NCBI RefSeq assembly: GCF_003012915.1
Contig: NZ_CP027770.1
Location: forward strand, 248,001 to 312,000
Length of the DNA stretch: 64,000 bases
Reading direction: 5' to 3'
Source of the DNA: Staphylococcus felis
GTDB lineage: Bacteria > Bacillota > Bacilli > Staphylococcales > Staphylococcaceae
Both the position numbers and the translations under genes were made by a program. Below, in pieces: positions 54,174 to 64,000 of the stretch. The first letter of the stretch is position 1; each line of letters starts with the position of its first letter. The notes beneath the pieces are model-generated. The model saw nothing but the letters and a program-made list of their open reading frames with translations, had not been told where the DNA came from and ran no database searches.

Positions 54174-54977
54174 TTAAATTTTTTCATAATGCTTACATAA
54201 CAGATTGTATGTGACTAACATTGGTTTGCCAGTACGAGGATCTGTACTGAGTTCAGCATCAATATTAAAGACTTCCTCTAAAATTTGGTTTGTTAAAACT
54301 TCATGCGTTTCACCTTGTTTGACAATATTGCCTTTCTTCATCGTAATTAAATGATCTGAAAAGCGAATAGCCTGATTAATATCATGAAGTACCATGACAA
54401 TAGTTGTACCATGTTCTTGATTTAACTCTTGTACTAATTCTAAAATCTCAAGTTGGTGCGATATATCTAAATATGTTGTTGGTTCATCTAAAAAGATAAT
54501 ATCCGTTTTTTGAGCAAGTGCCATCGCAATCCATACACGTTGACGTTGACCCCCACTCAAATCATTTACTGCACGATATTTAAATTCAATAGTCCCCGTA
54601 ACACGTAAGGCCCATTCAATTTCTTGCTTATCTTTTTCACTTAAACGTCCAAACCCTTTTTGATGTGGAAATCGACCATACGATACAAGCTCTCCAACAG
54701 TTAAACCATCAGCCACCTCAGGAGATTGAGGTAAAATAGCTATCTTCTTAGCAACTTCCTTTGTAGATTGTGTATGAATATTTTTACCATCTAAACAAAT
54801 TTCGCCTTTTTTTGTGCTTAACAACCTTGAAAGTGCTTTGAGTAATGTTGATTTACCACAGCCATTCGGACCAATAATTGACGTGATTTGACCATCAGGG
54901 ATTTCCACATTTAACTTATCAACTATTACGCGATCCCCATATCCAATTGTAACTTCTTTTCCTGTTAATCTACTCAT
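54174..54977 (-). CDS. fhuC: Ferric siderophore ABC transporter ATPase FhuC
   Basis: The 267-residue ATPase has Walker A GPNGCGKST (36-44), signature LSGGQRQRVW and Walker B DIIFLDEPTTYLD. In staphylococci FhuC also powers other siderophore permeases. The start at 54977 with AAGGA five bases upstream matches the S. aureus protein better than 54983. A Fur box lies upstream. Confidence 0.94.
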   Translation of the reverse strand: MSRLTGKEVTIGYGDRVIVDKLNVEIPDGQITSIIGPNGCGKSTLLKALSRLLSTKKGEICLDGKNIHTQSTKEVAKKIAILPQSPEVADGLTVGELVSYGRFPHQKGFGRLSEKDKQEIEWALRVTGTIEFKYRAVNDLSGGQRQRVWIAMALAQKTDIIFLDEPTTYLDISHQLEILELVQELNQEHGTTIVMVLHDINQAIRFSDHLITMKKGNIVKQGETHEVLTNQILEEVFNIDAELSTDPRTGKPMLVTYNLLCKHYEKI

Positions 54978-55034
54978 CGTCATCCTTCTTTCCTATATCT
55001 CATACGCTTTATAAAACGCTTAATTTATATTGAC

Positions 55035-55067
55035 ATTATATTACATGCGATTGAGAATCATTATCAT
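55035..55067 (-). promoter_or_regulatory. Fur box and -10 of fhuCBG
   Basis: TTGAGAATCATTATCAT (within 55049-55067) matches the Fur consensus well. It lies just upstream of a TATAAT -10 (55035-55040), so iron-loaded Fur would block the promoter. Confidence 0.8.
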
Positions 55068-55227
55068 ACTTAAGCATTATATCATCTTTTATGTACAATT
55101 TCTAACACATCAATCACTTTTTCTGGTTTAAGTTTAACAGATGATTTTTGATTATAAATCTAAAAAGCATCTTATGAATGAATACAGTCCATTCTGATCT
55201 TCATATCAATGATACAATTGAAAAAAT

Positions 55228-55303
55228 GATAAAAATAAAAACATAAAAGTTAGAATATAAAGGTTTGGTTAACCGTTAGCACTCCAATTCCAACTTTTAT
55301 GTT
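55228..55303 (-). terminator. Terminator of the yitT-type gene
   Basis: AACATAAAAGTT (55240-55251) and AACTTTTATGTT (55292-55303) pair, with TTTTATTTTT following on the minus strand. The 40-base loop is long. Confidence 0.7.
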
Positions 55304-55324
55304 TCTAAATTTAAAAACTACTCT

Positions 55325-56158
55325 TTAATCCTCTACTAAAAATCCGTTTCCATAGACATCTCGAACATCATGAACAACAACAAATGCATTTTCATCAATT
55401 TTTCGTATTAAGCGTTTTGTACGTGAGACTTGTGTTTTACTAATTACAGCGTACAATATATCTGTTTCTTTTTTCGAGAAATAACCACGACCGTTTAAAA
55501 TAGTAACACCACGACCAATATCTTCATCTATCATCTTGGCAATACGATCAGGATCTTTCGATATAATTGTAACTGCTTTTTTAGGATTTAAACCTTCAAT
55601 TACAAAATCCATGACTTTAGTACCAATATATAAACTTATAATTGTGACTAACACCCGATCCACTGAAATAACTGTTAACGAAGCTAAAACGATGATCAAA
55701 TCAAAAAAAAGCAACGCATACGGTGTACTCACATCTAGGTATTTATTCGCAATACGCGCTAATATCGTTGTACCCGCTGTTGTACCACCTGCTAATACAA
55801 TAACACCGATACCTAAACCAACACTAAATCCACCAAAAACAGAATTAATAATGATGTTATCTGTATGAATCTGCCACGTTTCAGTAAGACTCAGAAAGAC
55901 AGAAATCAGCACTGTTGCAACTATCGTTAAATACATGCTTCTTTTGCTTAAAAATTTATATCCAACTAAGATTAATACAGCGTTAATAGCAAAGTTAGTA
56001 ATAGCTGGTGAAATATGAAATGCATAATACAATATAAGTGATAAACCTGTTACCCCACCTTCACCTAAGTCACCTGCAATAATAAAAGTATTTACACCTG
56101 CAGAGAATATAAATGAACCTATAATAACTAATATTAAATCCCTAACCGTTCTTTTCAC
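55325..56158 (-). CDS. YitT family membrane protein (DUF161/DUF2179)
   Basis: The 277-residue protein has five or six membrane helices (about 8-175; NTFIIAGDLGEGGVTGLSLILYY is typical) and a cytoplasmic DUF2179 domain at the C-terminus (GRGVTILNGRGYFSKKETDILY). The function is unknown. The start is GTG 56158 with AAAGGA upstream. Confidence 0.85.
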   Translation of the reverse strand: MKRTVRDLILVIIGSFIFSAGVNTFIIAGDLGEGGVTGLSLILYYAFHISPAITNFAINAVLILVGYKFLSKRSMYLTIVATVLISVFLSLTETWQIHTDNIIINSVFGGFSVGLGIGVIVLAGGTTAGTTILARIANKYLDVSTPYALLFFDLIIVLASLTVISVDRVLVTIISLYIGTKVMDFVIEGLNPKKAVTIISKDPDRIAKMIDEDIGRGVTILNGRGYFSKKETDILYAVISKTQVSRTKRLIRKIDENAFVVVHDVRDVYGNGFLVED

Positions 56159-56331
56159 CCAACCATTCCTTTCTGTCCATAAATTTTATTCAGCATCATC
56201 TGTCATGTTATCACAAATTGGACACAAAACGTACCCTCTAATTTGTTCTATTGCTTATGACAGATTTACCATTTTAAAATTTCTGAATTTTTAGTTTACT
56301 TAACTTAATTCACACTGTATAATGTTGATTA

Positions 56332-56508
56332 AGGTTGAGATAACTATCATCGTTTATACATTAAGCTATGATATCTCAACCCTAATCTCCTTTGTGTTGT
56401 TTATAATTTTTGCTCAAAGATTGATATGTTTGCTCGCATATCAATCAGTGATTCATTTCCCGTCTCAGAGTGAAAACAAAACCTCATCATTTTTAATATT
56501 TTCACTCT
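56332..56508. repeat. Two hairpins in the yitT-nupC gap
   Basis: GGTTGAGATA/TATCTCAACC (56332-56381) and AGAGTGAAAA/TTTTCACTCT (56468-56508) stand in tandem before the nupC terminator. They may be extra terminators or processed RNA. A 62-codon plus-strand ORF over them looks accidental. Confidence 0.5.
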
Positions 56509-56518
56509 AGAAAAAGCA

Positions 56519-56554
56519 ATTAGGTTTCTAGGTGCTTTTTCCTAGAAACCTAAT
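56519..56554 (-). terminator. nupC terminator
   Basis: ATTAGGTTTCTAGG and CCTAGAAACCTAAT form a perfect 14-bp stem, followed by TTGCTTTTT on the minus strand. Confidence 0.88.
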
Positions 56555-56576
56555 ACCTTTTTATTTTCGAATCCAT

Positions 56577-57803
56577 TTACCATGCAAATAATCCGACAAA
56601 AGCAGCAGTAAGCAATGACACAAGTACTCCAGCTAATAACATCATTGGCACGTATTTTGAAATAAAGTCGGACGTTTTCTCTTGAACAATCCCTTTTAAT
56701 GTACCAATAATCATACCAATCGTCGAAAAGTTCGCAAATGAAATCAAGAATGTTGAAATAATTGCTCTGCGGTGCGGTTCATAACTATTCACCTCTCCAG
56801 CAATTTCACCCATTACTACAAATTCATTCGTGACTATTTTCTTCGCCATGTGCTTAGCAACATCCCACACTTGATCAAGTGGCAATCCAAGCAGGAATGC
56901 AAACGGCCACATCACTGCTCCTAAAATTTGATCAAGTCCAAAGCTACCTTTAATACCTAATAAATGCGCAAATCCTCCTGTAATTAAGTTGATTAGACGA
57001 TCTGCTAATTCAGCTAGCGCTACAAAGCTAATCACAAATGCAATAATAATAAGTACTAACTTACCAGCATTTAACACTGAATCTCCCAAAAACGAGAAAA
57101 ACGGTTGACGTGCTCCATTTGCTCTTAAGTCATAAATCACATCTTCACTTGCATCAATTCGTACTGGATTTAAAATAGATGACACAATCATCGCATTAAT
57201 AATATTGAGCGGAATAGCAGTTAAAACTAACTCTCCCGGTATCATCGTAACGTATGCACCAACGATTGCCCCTGATACAGAACTCATAGACATCATCGCA
57301 ATAGTTAGTACACGTGCATCGTTCATACGTTTAAGCTGTTCGCTTGAAACAGCTAATGCTTCAGTATTACCTAAAAACATCATCTCAATGCCAAAAAACG
57401 CTTCAAATTTAGGTTGTCGCGTAATTTTAGCAAGCACCCAACCAATTCCACGCATAATCCACGGTAAAATGCGTAAATACATTAAGATATCAAAGAGTGG
57501 TACCACTAATAGTATCGGAAATAAGGCAGCAACAGCCATATCTAAATTGCCAGATGCTGTCCAGCTTTTGAAGGCAAAGCCAATCCCTTCAAAAGCCGCA
57601 TCTATAACCCAGGAAATACCGTCAGCAGCTAATTTTACGACCTTTGTGCCTGCCGGAAAATAGACAAAAAACCACGCTAAAATCAAATTTAATACGACTA
57701 AAACGCCAATTGATCCCCATTGGATATTTTTACGATCTCGCGAAAACAGAAAGGCGATTCCTAAAAATACAAGTAGGCCAATGATGTTGATTATTAAATA
57801 CAT
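56577..57803 (-). CDS. nupC: Concentrative nucleoside transporter NupC
   Basis: The 408-residue CNT family transporter imports pyrimidine nucleosides (and others) with protons. It has the family motifs EAFFGIEMMFLGNTEALAVS and GEIAGEVNSYEPHRRAIIST. GAGGGAG precedes the ATG. It is monocistronic. Confidence 0.9.
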   Translation of the reverse strand: MYLIINIIGLLVFLGIAFLFSRDRKNIQWGSIGVLVVLNLILAWFFVYFPAGTKVVKLAADGISWVIDAAFEGIGFAFKSWTASGNLDMAVAALFPILLVVPLFDILMYLRILPWIMRGIGWVLAKITRQPKFEAFFGIEMMFLGNTEALAVSSEQLKRMNDARVLTIAMMSMSSVSGAIVGAYVTMIPGELVLTAIPLNIINAMIVSSILNPVRIDASEDVIYDLRANGARQPFFSFLGDSVLNAGKLVLIIIAFVISFVALAELADRLINLITGGFAHLLGIKGSFGLDQILGAVMWPFAFLLGLPLDQVWDVAKHMAKKIVTNEFVVMGEIAGEVNSYEPHRRAIISTFLISFANFSTIGMIIGTLKGIVQEKTSDFISKYVPMMLLAGVLVSLLTAAFVGLFAW

Positions 57804-58045
57804 ATTTTCTCCCTCTTATCTTCATTCGTTTTTTCATTCCAAGTATACCATGTGCCTATGTGAGAGAGAACATTTTTTTAAAGATATATTCTGTTTATTA
57901 TTTTTTAAATAATGTTTATTCAAAATGGCTTTTATCTATCAATTAGAAAGGCTTTTGTCCTTGTACATCAAAGATTCACTCTTTTCACACAATTTATGCC
58001 ATCTAACTATTGTGCAAAATGTTTTTTAGCAGTATGATTATTAAT

Positions 58046-58064
58046 GAAAATGATTATCATTAAT
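58046..58064 (+). promoter_or_regulatory. Fur box upstream of feoAB
   Basis: GAAAATGATTATCATTAAT matches 16 of 19 positions of the Fur consensus, about 23 bases before the feoA start. Confidence 0.85.
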
Positions 58065-58086
58065 GATTGTAAAAGTGGGTGTTTTT

Positions 58087-58323
58087 ATGGTTAATATCGC
58101 TAACGCCGAAATCGGTGTCACTTATCGTATTGTCTCATTGAAAACTAATAATTATTACTTAAAGCATCGTCTAAGAGCATTAGGATGTCGAGAAGGTTCT
58201 GAGCTTTCTATCCATCAAAAAGGGTTGTTTAAAGGGCCTTGCACTATTAACATTAAAGGTCAGCACATCTGCATTAGAAATTGTGATGCCTGTGATATAC
58301 ATTTGGAGAACGCTTATGAGTAA
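58087..58323 (+). CDS. feoA: Ferrous iron transport protein FeoA
   Basis: The 78-residue SH3-like protein ends in [18 protein letters not shown] and assists FeoB. The start at 58087 follows GTGGGTG; an upstream ATG at 58063 lies in the Fur box and is rejected. Its stop overlaps feoB. Confidence 0.88.
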   Translation: MVNIANAEIGVTYRIVSLKTNNYYLKHRLRALGCREGSELSIHQKGLFKGPCTINIKGQHICIRNCDACDIHLENAYE

Positions 58324-60310
58324 TGCATATTGTATTTTAGGTAACCCTAATGTAGGTAAGACCTCATTGTTTAATGCGTTAACTGGTTCATATGAATATG
58401 TTGGTAACTGGAGCGGCGTCACTGTAGAAAAGAAAGTCGGCCAACTGAGACAACATGCCGGTCAACTTGTAGACTTACCCGGTATTTATGACTTAGTTCC
58501 TATTTCAAGGGATGAGACAGTTGTGACTGATTATTTGCTCAACGAAAAGTTTGACGGCATGGTTAATATTATTGATGCTGCTCAAATCGAGAGAAATTTA
58601 AATTTAACTATCCAATTACTAGAATTTGGTGCCCCTCTTTTGATTGGATTGAACATGATTGATGTTGCTCATAAACGCGGTATCAAAATCGATCATCAAA
58701 AATTAATGCATCATCTCCGCGTTCCAATTATTCCTGTTATAGCACGTACTGGAAAAGGGAGTGATGATGTACTCAAAGCTTTATCAGACCGTAATATATC
58801 AGCACGTAGCCCTCTTAAAATTAATTACGATGCCCAACTTGAGAAATTAATACAACTTTTAACGATGCATTTACCTAATCATCTAAGTTTACAGCAGAAA
58901 CATTATCGATTCTTGATTATTCAGTATTTACTTGACAATCCTTCTGTTCATCGCTATTTAGATCAAGATATTATTAATCAATTAAATCATATTAAATCAG
59001 AATTCCTAGAAATGCATGCTATCGATATAGAGCATGATATTTTGCAATACAGACAAGCATATATAGATAAACTACTTGAAGATACAGTACGTTATCCGCT
59101 TCAACACGAACAGTTTGTATCAGAAAAAATTGACACATTATTAACGCATAAATATCTAGGTATTCCTATCTTTTTAGGGATTATGTGGCTTATTTTTCAA
59201 GTTACATTCACTTGGATTGGCACACCGTTGTCTGATCAATTAGACGCATTCATCGGAGGGCCTTTGACTGATTTCATTAAACAAGTTATGAATCAAATGA
59301 GCATTTATCCCGCGCTACAAGATTTAGTGACTGACGGGATTATAGCTGGAGTTGGAGGCGTCTTAGTGTTTGTCCCTCAGATCCTAGTGCTATTCTTTTT
59401 TATTTCCCTTCTTGAAGATTCGGGATATATGGCCAGAATTGCAGTCATTATGGATCGTATTATGGAATATTTTGGACTTAACGGAAAATCTTTCATCCCT
59501 ATGATTATTGGGTTTGGATGCAATGTGCCCGGTATTATGGCTGCACGTAGCATTGAAGAGAATAAGGAGCGCCTTACAACTATACTCGTCGCACCATTTA
59601 TGTCATGTTCAGCTCGACTTACAGTATATGCTTTATTTGTCAGTGTCTTTTTTAAAAAACATCAAGCCATCATTGTCCTAAGCCTGTACGTAATTGGAAT
59701 TATTGTTGCATTATTGATTAGTTTTATTTTATCAAAAACACTATTAAAAAAAGACAACTCTGTGTTTGTGATAGAGTTACCACCCTACCGTTTGCCATCT
59801 CTAAAAACACTTTGGCGAAGCACTTGGGAAAAAAGCAAAGGATTTGTTAAGAAAGCGGGTACTTTTATTTTTGCAGGTTCCGTTATAATATGGCTTCTTA
59901 ATTATGCTGGACCAACAGGGTTTAATGTTCCAATCGAAAAAAGCTTTTTACACGGTATAGGTGCATTAATTGCTCCGATACTTGCTCCGCTTGGGTTTGG
60001 TACTTGGCAAGCCGGTGCTACTTTAATACCCGGATTTTTAGCGAAGGAAGTCGTTGTTAGTGCAATGGCTATCATCTATGCAGTCAATGATGATGCCTTA
60101 GTTAACATGATTTCTTCTCAATTCTCAGCATTGTCCGCATATGCATTTATGATTTTTATATTGCTTTACATTCCATGTCTAGCTACAGTAGCTGCCATTC
60201 GTAAAGAAACATCATCTTGGAAATGGACGATACTTGCTGCAACATATCCTTTAGCAACAGCGTACGTCCTTGCGTTAGCAGTATATCAGATTGGTTCATT
60301 ATTTGTTTAA
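58316..60310 (+). CDS. feoB: Ferrous iron transporter FeoB
   Basis: The 664-residue protein has an N-terminal G domain (GNPNVGKTS 9-17, DLPG, NMID) and a membrane domain with two Gate motifs (SCSARLTVY and the later [11 protein letters not shown] region). It imports Fe2+. The ATG overlaps the feoA stop, with GGAGAAC upstream. Confidence 0.95.
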   Translation: MSNAYCILGNPNVGKTSLFNALTGSYEYVGNWSGVTVEKKVGQLRQHAGQLVDLPGIYDLVPISRDETVVTDYLLNEKFDGMVNIIDAAQIERNLNLTIQLLEFGAPLLIGLNMIDVAHKRGIKIDHQKLMHHLRVPIIPVIARTGKGSDDVLKALSDRNISARSPLKINYDAQLEKLIQLLTMHLPNHLSLQQKHYRFLIIQYLLDNPSVHRYLDQDIINQLNHIKSEFLEMHAIDIEHDILQYRQAYIDKLLEDTVRYPLQHEQFVSEKIDTLLTHKYLGIPIFLGIMWLIFQVTFTWIGTPLSDQLDAFIGGPLTDFIKQVMNQMSIYPALQDLVTDGIIAGVGGVLVFVPQILVLFFFISLLEDSGYMARIAVIMDRIMEYFGLNGKSFIPMIIGFGCNVPGIMAARSIEENKERLTTILVAPFMSCSARLTVYALFVSVFFKKHQAIIVLSLYVIGIIVALLISFILSKTLLKKDNSVFVIELPPYRLPSLKTLWRSTWEKSKGFVKKAGTFIFAGSVIIWLLNYAGPTGFNVPIEKSFLHGIGALIAPILAPLGFGTWQAGATLIPGFLAKEVVVSAMAIIYAVNDDALVNMISSQFSALSAYAFMIFILLYIPCLATVAAIRKETSSWKWTILAATYPLATAYVLALAVYQIGSLFV

Positions 60311-60322
60311 GGGGAGATTTTT

Positions 60323-60481
60323 ATGGTTCTATTTATCAACTTAGCTCTTATTGTACTCATTATTGGCTATTCCACTTTCGTCATAAAACGTTATATTCAA
60401 AAGTCAAAGCAAGGTAAATGCAGTTCATGTGGCTCAAACCATTCTTGCCCAACAGATCAATTACCGAAACATTTGCAATAA
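60323..60481 (+). CDS. FeoB-associated Cys-rich membrane protein
   Basis: This 52-residue protein has one membrane helix (about 3-20) and then a KCSSCGSNHSC motif. It starts 12 bases after feoB with GGGGAG. It matches the small Cys-rich partners often found with FeoB in Firmicutes, which may bind iron. Confidence 0.85.
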   Translation: MVLFINLALIVLIIGYSTFVIKRYIQKSKQGKCSSCGSNHSCPTDQLPKHLQ

Positions 60482-60524
60482 AGGAAGCAACATAGCGCGT
60501 TAGTCACACCAATTCATACAAGAG

Positions 60525-60569
60525 AATGAGGAGGTTAAAAGCCGATGCTGGCATTTTAACCTCCTCATT
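60525..60569. terminator. Bidirectional terminator between feo and abcA
   Basis: AATGAGGAGGTTAAAA and TTTTAACCTCCTCATT form a perfect 16-bp stem with inner GCC/GGC. Confidence 0.9.
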
Positions 60570-60594
60570 TTCATTTATATCTGTAATCCATTTT

Positions 60595-62322
60595 TTAATG
60601 GCTTTGTGTTAAATTTTGAGTGTTCACAAATTGTTGATATTTAACGTGCTCTTTCATTAATGTTTCGTGACGTCCTCGTCCTGTAACATGACCTTGATCC
60701 AGAAATATAATTTGACCTGCTTTTTTGATTGTTGACAATCGATGCGCAATGACTATAGTTGTACGATTTTCCATAAGTGCATTGAGTGCGTCTTGAATTT
60801 TCTGTTCACTTTCACTGTCTAAATTCGCAGTCGCTTCATCTAACAATAAGATATCAGGGTTTTTAACAAAGCTACGTGCAATATCAATTCTTTGGCGTTG
60901 TCCTCCAGATAACTTTAAGCCACGTTCTCCGACAAGCGTATCATAGCCCTGTTCAAATTCCATAATAAAATCATGACAATTTGCTAGTTTGGCATAATGC
61001 ATCAGCTCATCATCAGACACACGTCGTTCAATACCATACAAGATATTATCACGAATTGTACCATTCATCATTGCATTGCTTTGCATCACATATCCTATCT
61101 TACGTCGCCAATCTGTTAGCGGTAAATGGTAAATTGATTTTTGGTTAAACGTAATATCGCCACTACTGATCTCATACATGCGTTCGATTAGGCTGAAAAT
61201 TGTACTTTTACCTGAACCAGAAGGACCTACAAATGCTGTAACTTCTCCTCTAGCAATATTAAATGAAACATCTTGCAAAATAGGCTTAACGTCATAACTA
61301 AAATGAACATGGTCGAAAGTTAAGTCGCCATTTGGAATTGTTTCACTCTGCTTAGGTGCATCAATCTCTTCTAAAGGCTCTTGCAATATCTCATAAATTC
61401 GACTGCTTGCACCCACTGCTTTTTTATAATCAGTCACTAAAGTTGACAAATTAATCAGCGGCATAGATAAATTCAGCACATAAAAAATCATAGCTACTAA
61501 AGTACCTGCAGATATAGCACCTGACGCAATTCGTAATCCACCAAATCCTAAAATAATCCCAATTGTTATCAGCATAATAATTCCTGAAATAGGTTGCACA
61601 ACTGCTGCGATTTTAGCTTGTTTTAAACCTAAACGATAGATTGCTGAGAGGTTATGATGCGCTTTTTCAAGTTCAAGTTTTTCAGTATTTGCCACTTTCA
61701 CTAGACGCATCTCCGTCAAAACACGACCTAATAAACCGCTAAAATTAGCTATTTCAGATTGTGTATTTGAAGAAATTTTTTGCATTAATTTGCCTAAAGG
61801 AATCATAATGAGCGCAAAGATTGGAATAGTTATAAAAGTGAGCAGTGTCATTTGCCAATCTAAAATAAAAAGCATAATTAATGACCCAACTAACGTAATA
61901 ACAGATGGAAAAAAATTAGGTAATTTTTGAGAAATAAAATTATTAATAACTTTAGTATCATCTGTAAGACGGCTCATTAATTGTCCACTTTCATTTTGAT
62001 CAAAGAAAGGCATTTTTAAATGTATGATATGATGCCACAATACTGAACGAATAGCATAAATCACTTTTTCCCCAATTTTATTGAGTAAATAGTAACCGAT
62101 ACCCCCTAAAACCGCATTAAATAAAAAAACAGCAATTAATAGAATGATAAAGGTTGGATTAATAGAATCCAATGTAAATTTATCAACCATCTGACCCGTA
62201 AAAAGCGGAACCAACAGGCCACTAACACTTCCTAATGAAGCTATAACAACCGCTATAATGATCAACTTTGTTGGCCAAGATATTTTCTTTAACAAGAAAA
62301 ACAATGGATTACTTTCTTTCAT
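60595..62322 (-). CDS. abcA: ABC exporter AbcA
   Basis: The 575-residue homodimeric exporter has six helices and an ATPase with GPSGSGKST, signature LSGGQRQRIDIAR and Walker B ILLLDEAT. It is very close to S. aureus AbcA, which exports drugs and phenol-soluble modulins. The start at 62322 has AGAGGT upstream; a longer frame to 62352 is not conserved. It is divergent from pbp4. Confidence 0.93.
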   Translation of the reverse strand: MKESNPLFFLLKKISWPTKLIIIAVVIASLGSVSGLLVPLFTGQMVDKFTLDSINPTFIILLIAVFLFNAVLGGIGYYLLNKIGEKVIYAIRSVLWHHIIHLKMPFFDQNESGQLMSRLTDDTKVINNFISQKLPNFFPSVITLVGSLIMLFILDWQMTLLTFITIPIFALIMIPLGKLMQKISSNTQSEIANFSGLLGRVLTEMRLVKVANTEKLELEKAHHNLSAIYRLGLKQAKIAAVVQPISGIIMLITIGIILGFGGLRIASGAISAGTLVAMIFYVLNLSMPLINLSTLVTDYKKAVGASSRIYEILQEPLEEIDAPKQSETIPNGDLTFDHVHFSYDVKPILQDVSFNIARGEVTAFVGPSGSGKSTIFSLIERMYEISSGDITFNQKSIYHLPLTDWRRKIGYVMQSNAMMNGTIRDNILYGIERRVSDDELMHYAKLANCHDFIMEFEQGYDTLVGERGLKLSGGQRQRIDIARSFVKNPDILLLDEATANLDSESEQKIQDALNALMENRTTIVIAHRLSTIKKAGQIIFLDQGHVTGRGRHETLMKEHVKYQQFVNTQNLTQSH

Positions 62323-62429
62323 AGTTGGATACCTCTTTAAAAAAGTTTTCAATCACAATATTGAAGCTAAAAGCCTCCACGCACTCTGAAGTCAGTTCCC
62401 AGTTAGTCTTACTTTATGAGGTTAAGGGG

Positions 62430-62454
62430 GTTGTAGAACATGATTCTATACAAC
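62430..62454. promoter_or_regulatory. Inverted repeat in the abcA-pbp4 promoter region
   Basis: GTTGTAGAA-N5-TTCTATACAAC is an imperfect palindrome in the 260-bp shared promoter region. In S. aureus MgrA, Rot and NorG act here. Confidence 0.4.
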
Positions 62455-62582
62455 CTATTGACAGTGACTCAACCTCTATTCCCCTCATCAATTAAGTGTG
62501 AAATGATTTATGTTAGTTATATAATATGGTAAAATACGTCTGTTATTTTAGCACACTAAAGTTTTAGATTGAGGGAATATAT

Positions 62583-63857
62583 ATGAAAAAAGTATTATTA
62601 GCTATTGTTGTAGTATTCTTCGCTACAGCAATTATAACACCTTTTGCTAAAGCATACACACTGACACCGGTTCAAATTGCACAACAATATGGATATCCCG
62701 TTGATGAGCGCTATCAACCAGAAGGATTAATTAATATGAGTGAAACTGGACAAATTTTATATGATTATAAGAGTCATACAAAATGGGATCCTGCATCTAT
62801 GACTAAATTAATGACCATGTATTTAACGTTAAAAGCTGTTAAATCTGGTGACCTATCACTCGATGACCAAATACCTATTACACAAGAACATTATCGTATG
62901 TCGACCTTACCGGAACTGAGCGATACTAAACTTTATCCTGGTGAAACTTATACTGTTGCTGAACTATTACAAATCGCTGTATCTGCATCAAGCAATTCTG
63001 CAGCACTTATCTTAGCCAAGGAAGTATCAGGTAATACGTCTGACTTTGTTGATCTAATGAATCAAACTGCAAAAGAACTCAATATGAAAGATACACATTA
63101 TGTGAATCCTACCGGCGCTGAAAACCGTCTCCTTCAAGATTTCGTACCTAAACGATATCAAAATGAATCCGCTGCAGTCACGACACCACATGATTATGCT
63201 ATTTTAGCCCAACATGCTGTTCAAGATACACCAAAGATTTTACATTTCACAAAACAAATCGCACCGACACAACACGGCGTTACATATTATACTTTCAATG
63301 ATTTATTAGAAGGGGGCAATATGAGCCTAGAAGGTACTGATGGTTTAAAAACAGGCTCGAGCGACTTAGCAGATTACAATAACAGTTTAACCACAAAGCG
63401 AGGGAAGTTTCGTATCATCCATATTATCATGGGTGCTGGTGACTATGTCAATTTAGGTGGCGAAAAGCAAAGAAATATGATGAGTGCTAGTACAATCAAT
63501 AATGTATTTCAATATTACGAGTACAAAAAAGTATTATCTAAAGGCGTTCAAACAATTAATGGTAAAAAATATTATATTAACGATGATCTCTATGATGTTG
63601 TCCCTAAAGGATTCAAAGATTACCATTTTACGATTGAAAGAGGACATGTTCATATAGACTACGATAGACAATTTATCAATGACCATTACGGCCCACCTTC
63701 TGTTAAAATTGAACGTCCATTCATTCATGATACTAAATCAGTAGTTATCACAAGCTGGAAGGAACACCCCGTTCTTACAACAATTGGCCTTGGTTTAATT
63801 GTAGTTATTTTTTCAATGCTATTCTATTCATTGTTGAATTCATCGAGAAGGCATTAA
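62583..63857 (+). CDS. pbp4: Penicillin-binding protein 4 (low-molecular-mass transpeptidase)
   Basis: The 424-residue protein has a signal peptide (about 1-24), the active motifs SMTK (Ser72-Lys75), SSN (136-138) and KTGS (256-259), and a C-terminal membrane anchor (about 398-417). It makes extra peptidoglycan cross-links and affects beta-lactam resistance. GAGGGA precedes the ATG; a TATAAT-like -10 is near 62520. Confidence 0.95.
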   Translation: MKKVLLAIVVVFFATAIITPFAKAYTLTPVQIAQQYGYPVDERYQPEGLINMSETGQILYDYKSHTKWDPASMTKLMTMYLTLKAVKSGDLSLDDQIPITQEHYRMSTLPELSDTKLYPGETYTVAELLQIAVSASSNSAALILAKEVSGNTSDFVDLMNQTAKELNMKDTHYVNPTGAENRLLQDFVPKRYQNESAAVTTPHDYAILAQHAVQDTPKILHFTKQIAPTQHGVTYYTFNDLLEGGNMSLEGTDGLKTGSSDLADYNNSLTTKRGKFRIIHIIMGAGDYVNLGGEKQRNMMSASTINNVFQYYEYKKVLSKGVQTINGKKYYINDDLYDVVPKGFKDYHFTIERGHVHIDYDRQFINDHYGPPSVKIERPFIHDTKSVVITSWKEHPVLTTIGLGLIVVIFSMLFYSLLNSSRRH

Positions 63858-63906
63858 CATTATCATTGCAAATGCTGTTTAAATATTAACACGCTTTAAG
63901 AGTCTT

Positions 63907-63981
63907 AGACATATATCTCAGTAATCGAAAAAACTTCGAGGTTTTCGTAAGAATTTACGAAAAATCTCGAAGTTTTTCTTT
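63907..63981. terminator. Dispersed terminator repeat, copy 3
   Basis: Following pbp4, this copy has arms AAAAACTTCGAGGTTTTCGTAA and TTACGAAAAATCTCGAAGTTTTT and a T run. Confidence 0.85.
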
Positions 63982-64000
63982 CAATTTAGATATTCATTAA

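Noticed and set aside
56322..56510. 62-codon hydrophobic plus-strand ORF, considered as a type I toxin
   Set aside because: It covers two hairpins, has no ribosome binding site and lacks the charged tail of such toxins.
1..64000. CRISPR array, phage defence island, prophage or tRNA gene
   Set aside because: No regularly spaced repeats, cas-like genes, phage structural genes or cloverleaf sequences were seen by eye.

Overview
The window is a low-GC Firmicute chromosome segment with Staphylococcus gene content. It carries a recognisable graXRS-vraFG locus, mgrA, norA, abcA/pbp4, fhuCBG, pitRA and a staphylococcal preprolipase with a YSIRK-like signal. Read in reverse, the order broadly follows the S. 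aureus pbp4-to-fructose-operon region as I remember it. Several things argue against S. aureus itself: a thiazole operon (tenI-thiS-thiG-thiF), a lipase beside pitA, no nagA between fruA and the mpfA-like gene, and several accessory genes. A species of the Hyicus-Intermedius type is my inference, not something the sequence proves.

Layout: 1-1333 is the 5' part of an MpfA/CorC-type gene with an unusual short ORF in its leader, then a MITE. 1370-5065 is the fructose operon fruRKA with its operators. 5191-9217 holds ybaK, a large glycosyltransferase/TagF-like fusion and norA. 9422-15140 holds a frameshifted DUF1361 gene, a CPBP protease, malate dehydrogenase, an aldo/keto reductase, a CobW GTPase and mgrA. 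15406-22071 holds cydDC, uppP, a basic coiled-coil protein, a YaiI-family gene and a LOG-family gene. 22270-29295 holds acetyltransferases, a lipoprotein, membrane proteins, an MFS/LysR pair and a yebC-family gene. 29371-32103 is the TPP-riboswitch thiazole operon. 32124-38091 holds a BI-1-like protein, a WalR-box LysM-CHAP cell-wall hydrolase, the lipase and pitRA. 38449-43909 is graXRS-vraFG. 44051-48696 holds a GNAT, an esterase, a YkvI-type transporter and a DHA2 efflux pump. 48769-51436 is a pile-up of non-coding and mobile elements: a terminator repeat, a palindromic repeat interrupted by a second MITE, and a group II intron sitting in a terminator. 51457-63981 holds a helical protein of unknown function, Fur-controlled fhuCBG, yitT, nupC, Fur-controlled feoAB plus a tiny Cys-rich partner, abcA and pbp4.

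Much of the region concerns the cell envelope and metal balance. GraRS/VraFG senses and resists cationic peptides, UppP, PBP4 and the LysM-CHAP protein work on the wall, Fhu and Feo import iron, MpfA probably exports magnesium, and NorA, AbcA and MgrA form an efflux/regulator set.

No CRISPR array, prophage, tRNA or rRNA was seen, and I found no dedicated defence system. The most interesting signals are non-coding: (i) a 42-codon ORF that ends directly against, and in the same phase as, the TTG start of the mpfA-like gene, with a hairpin between a strong Shine-Dalgarno and that start; (ii) two related MITEs with ISL3-like ends and perfect 8-bp target duplications; (iii) a group II intron placed immediately behind a terminator hairpin; and (iv) several families of dispersed structured elements.
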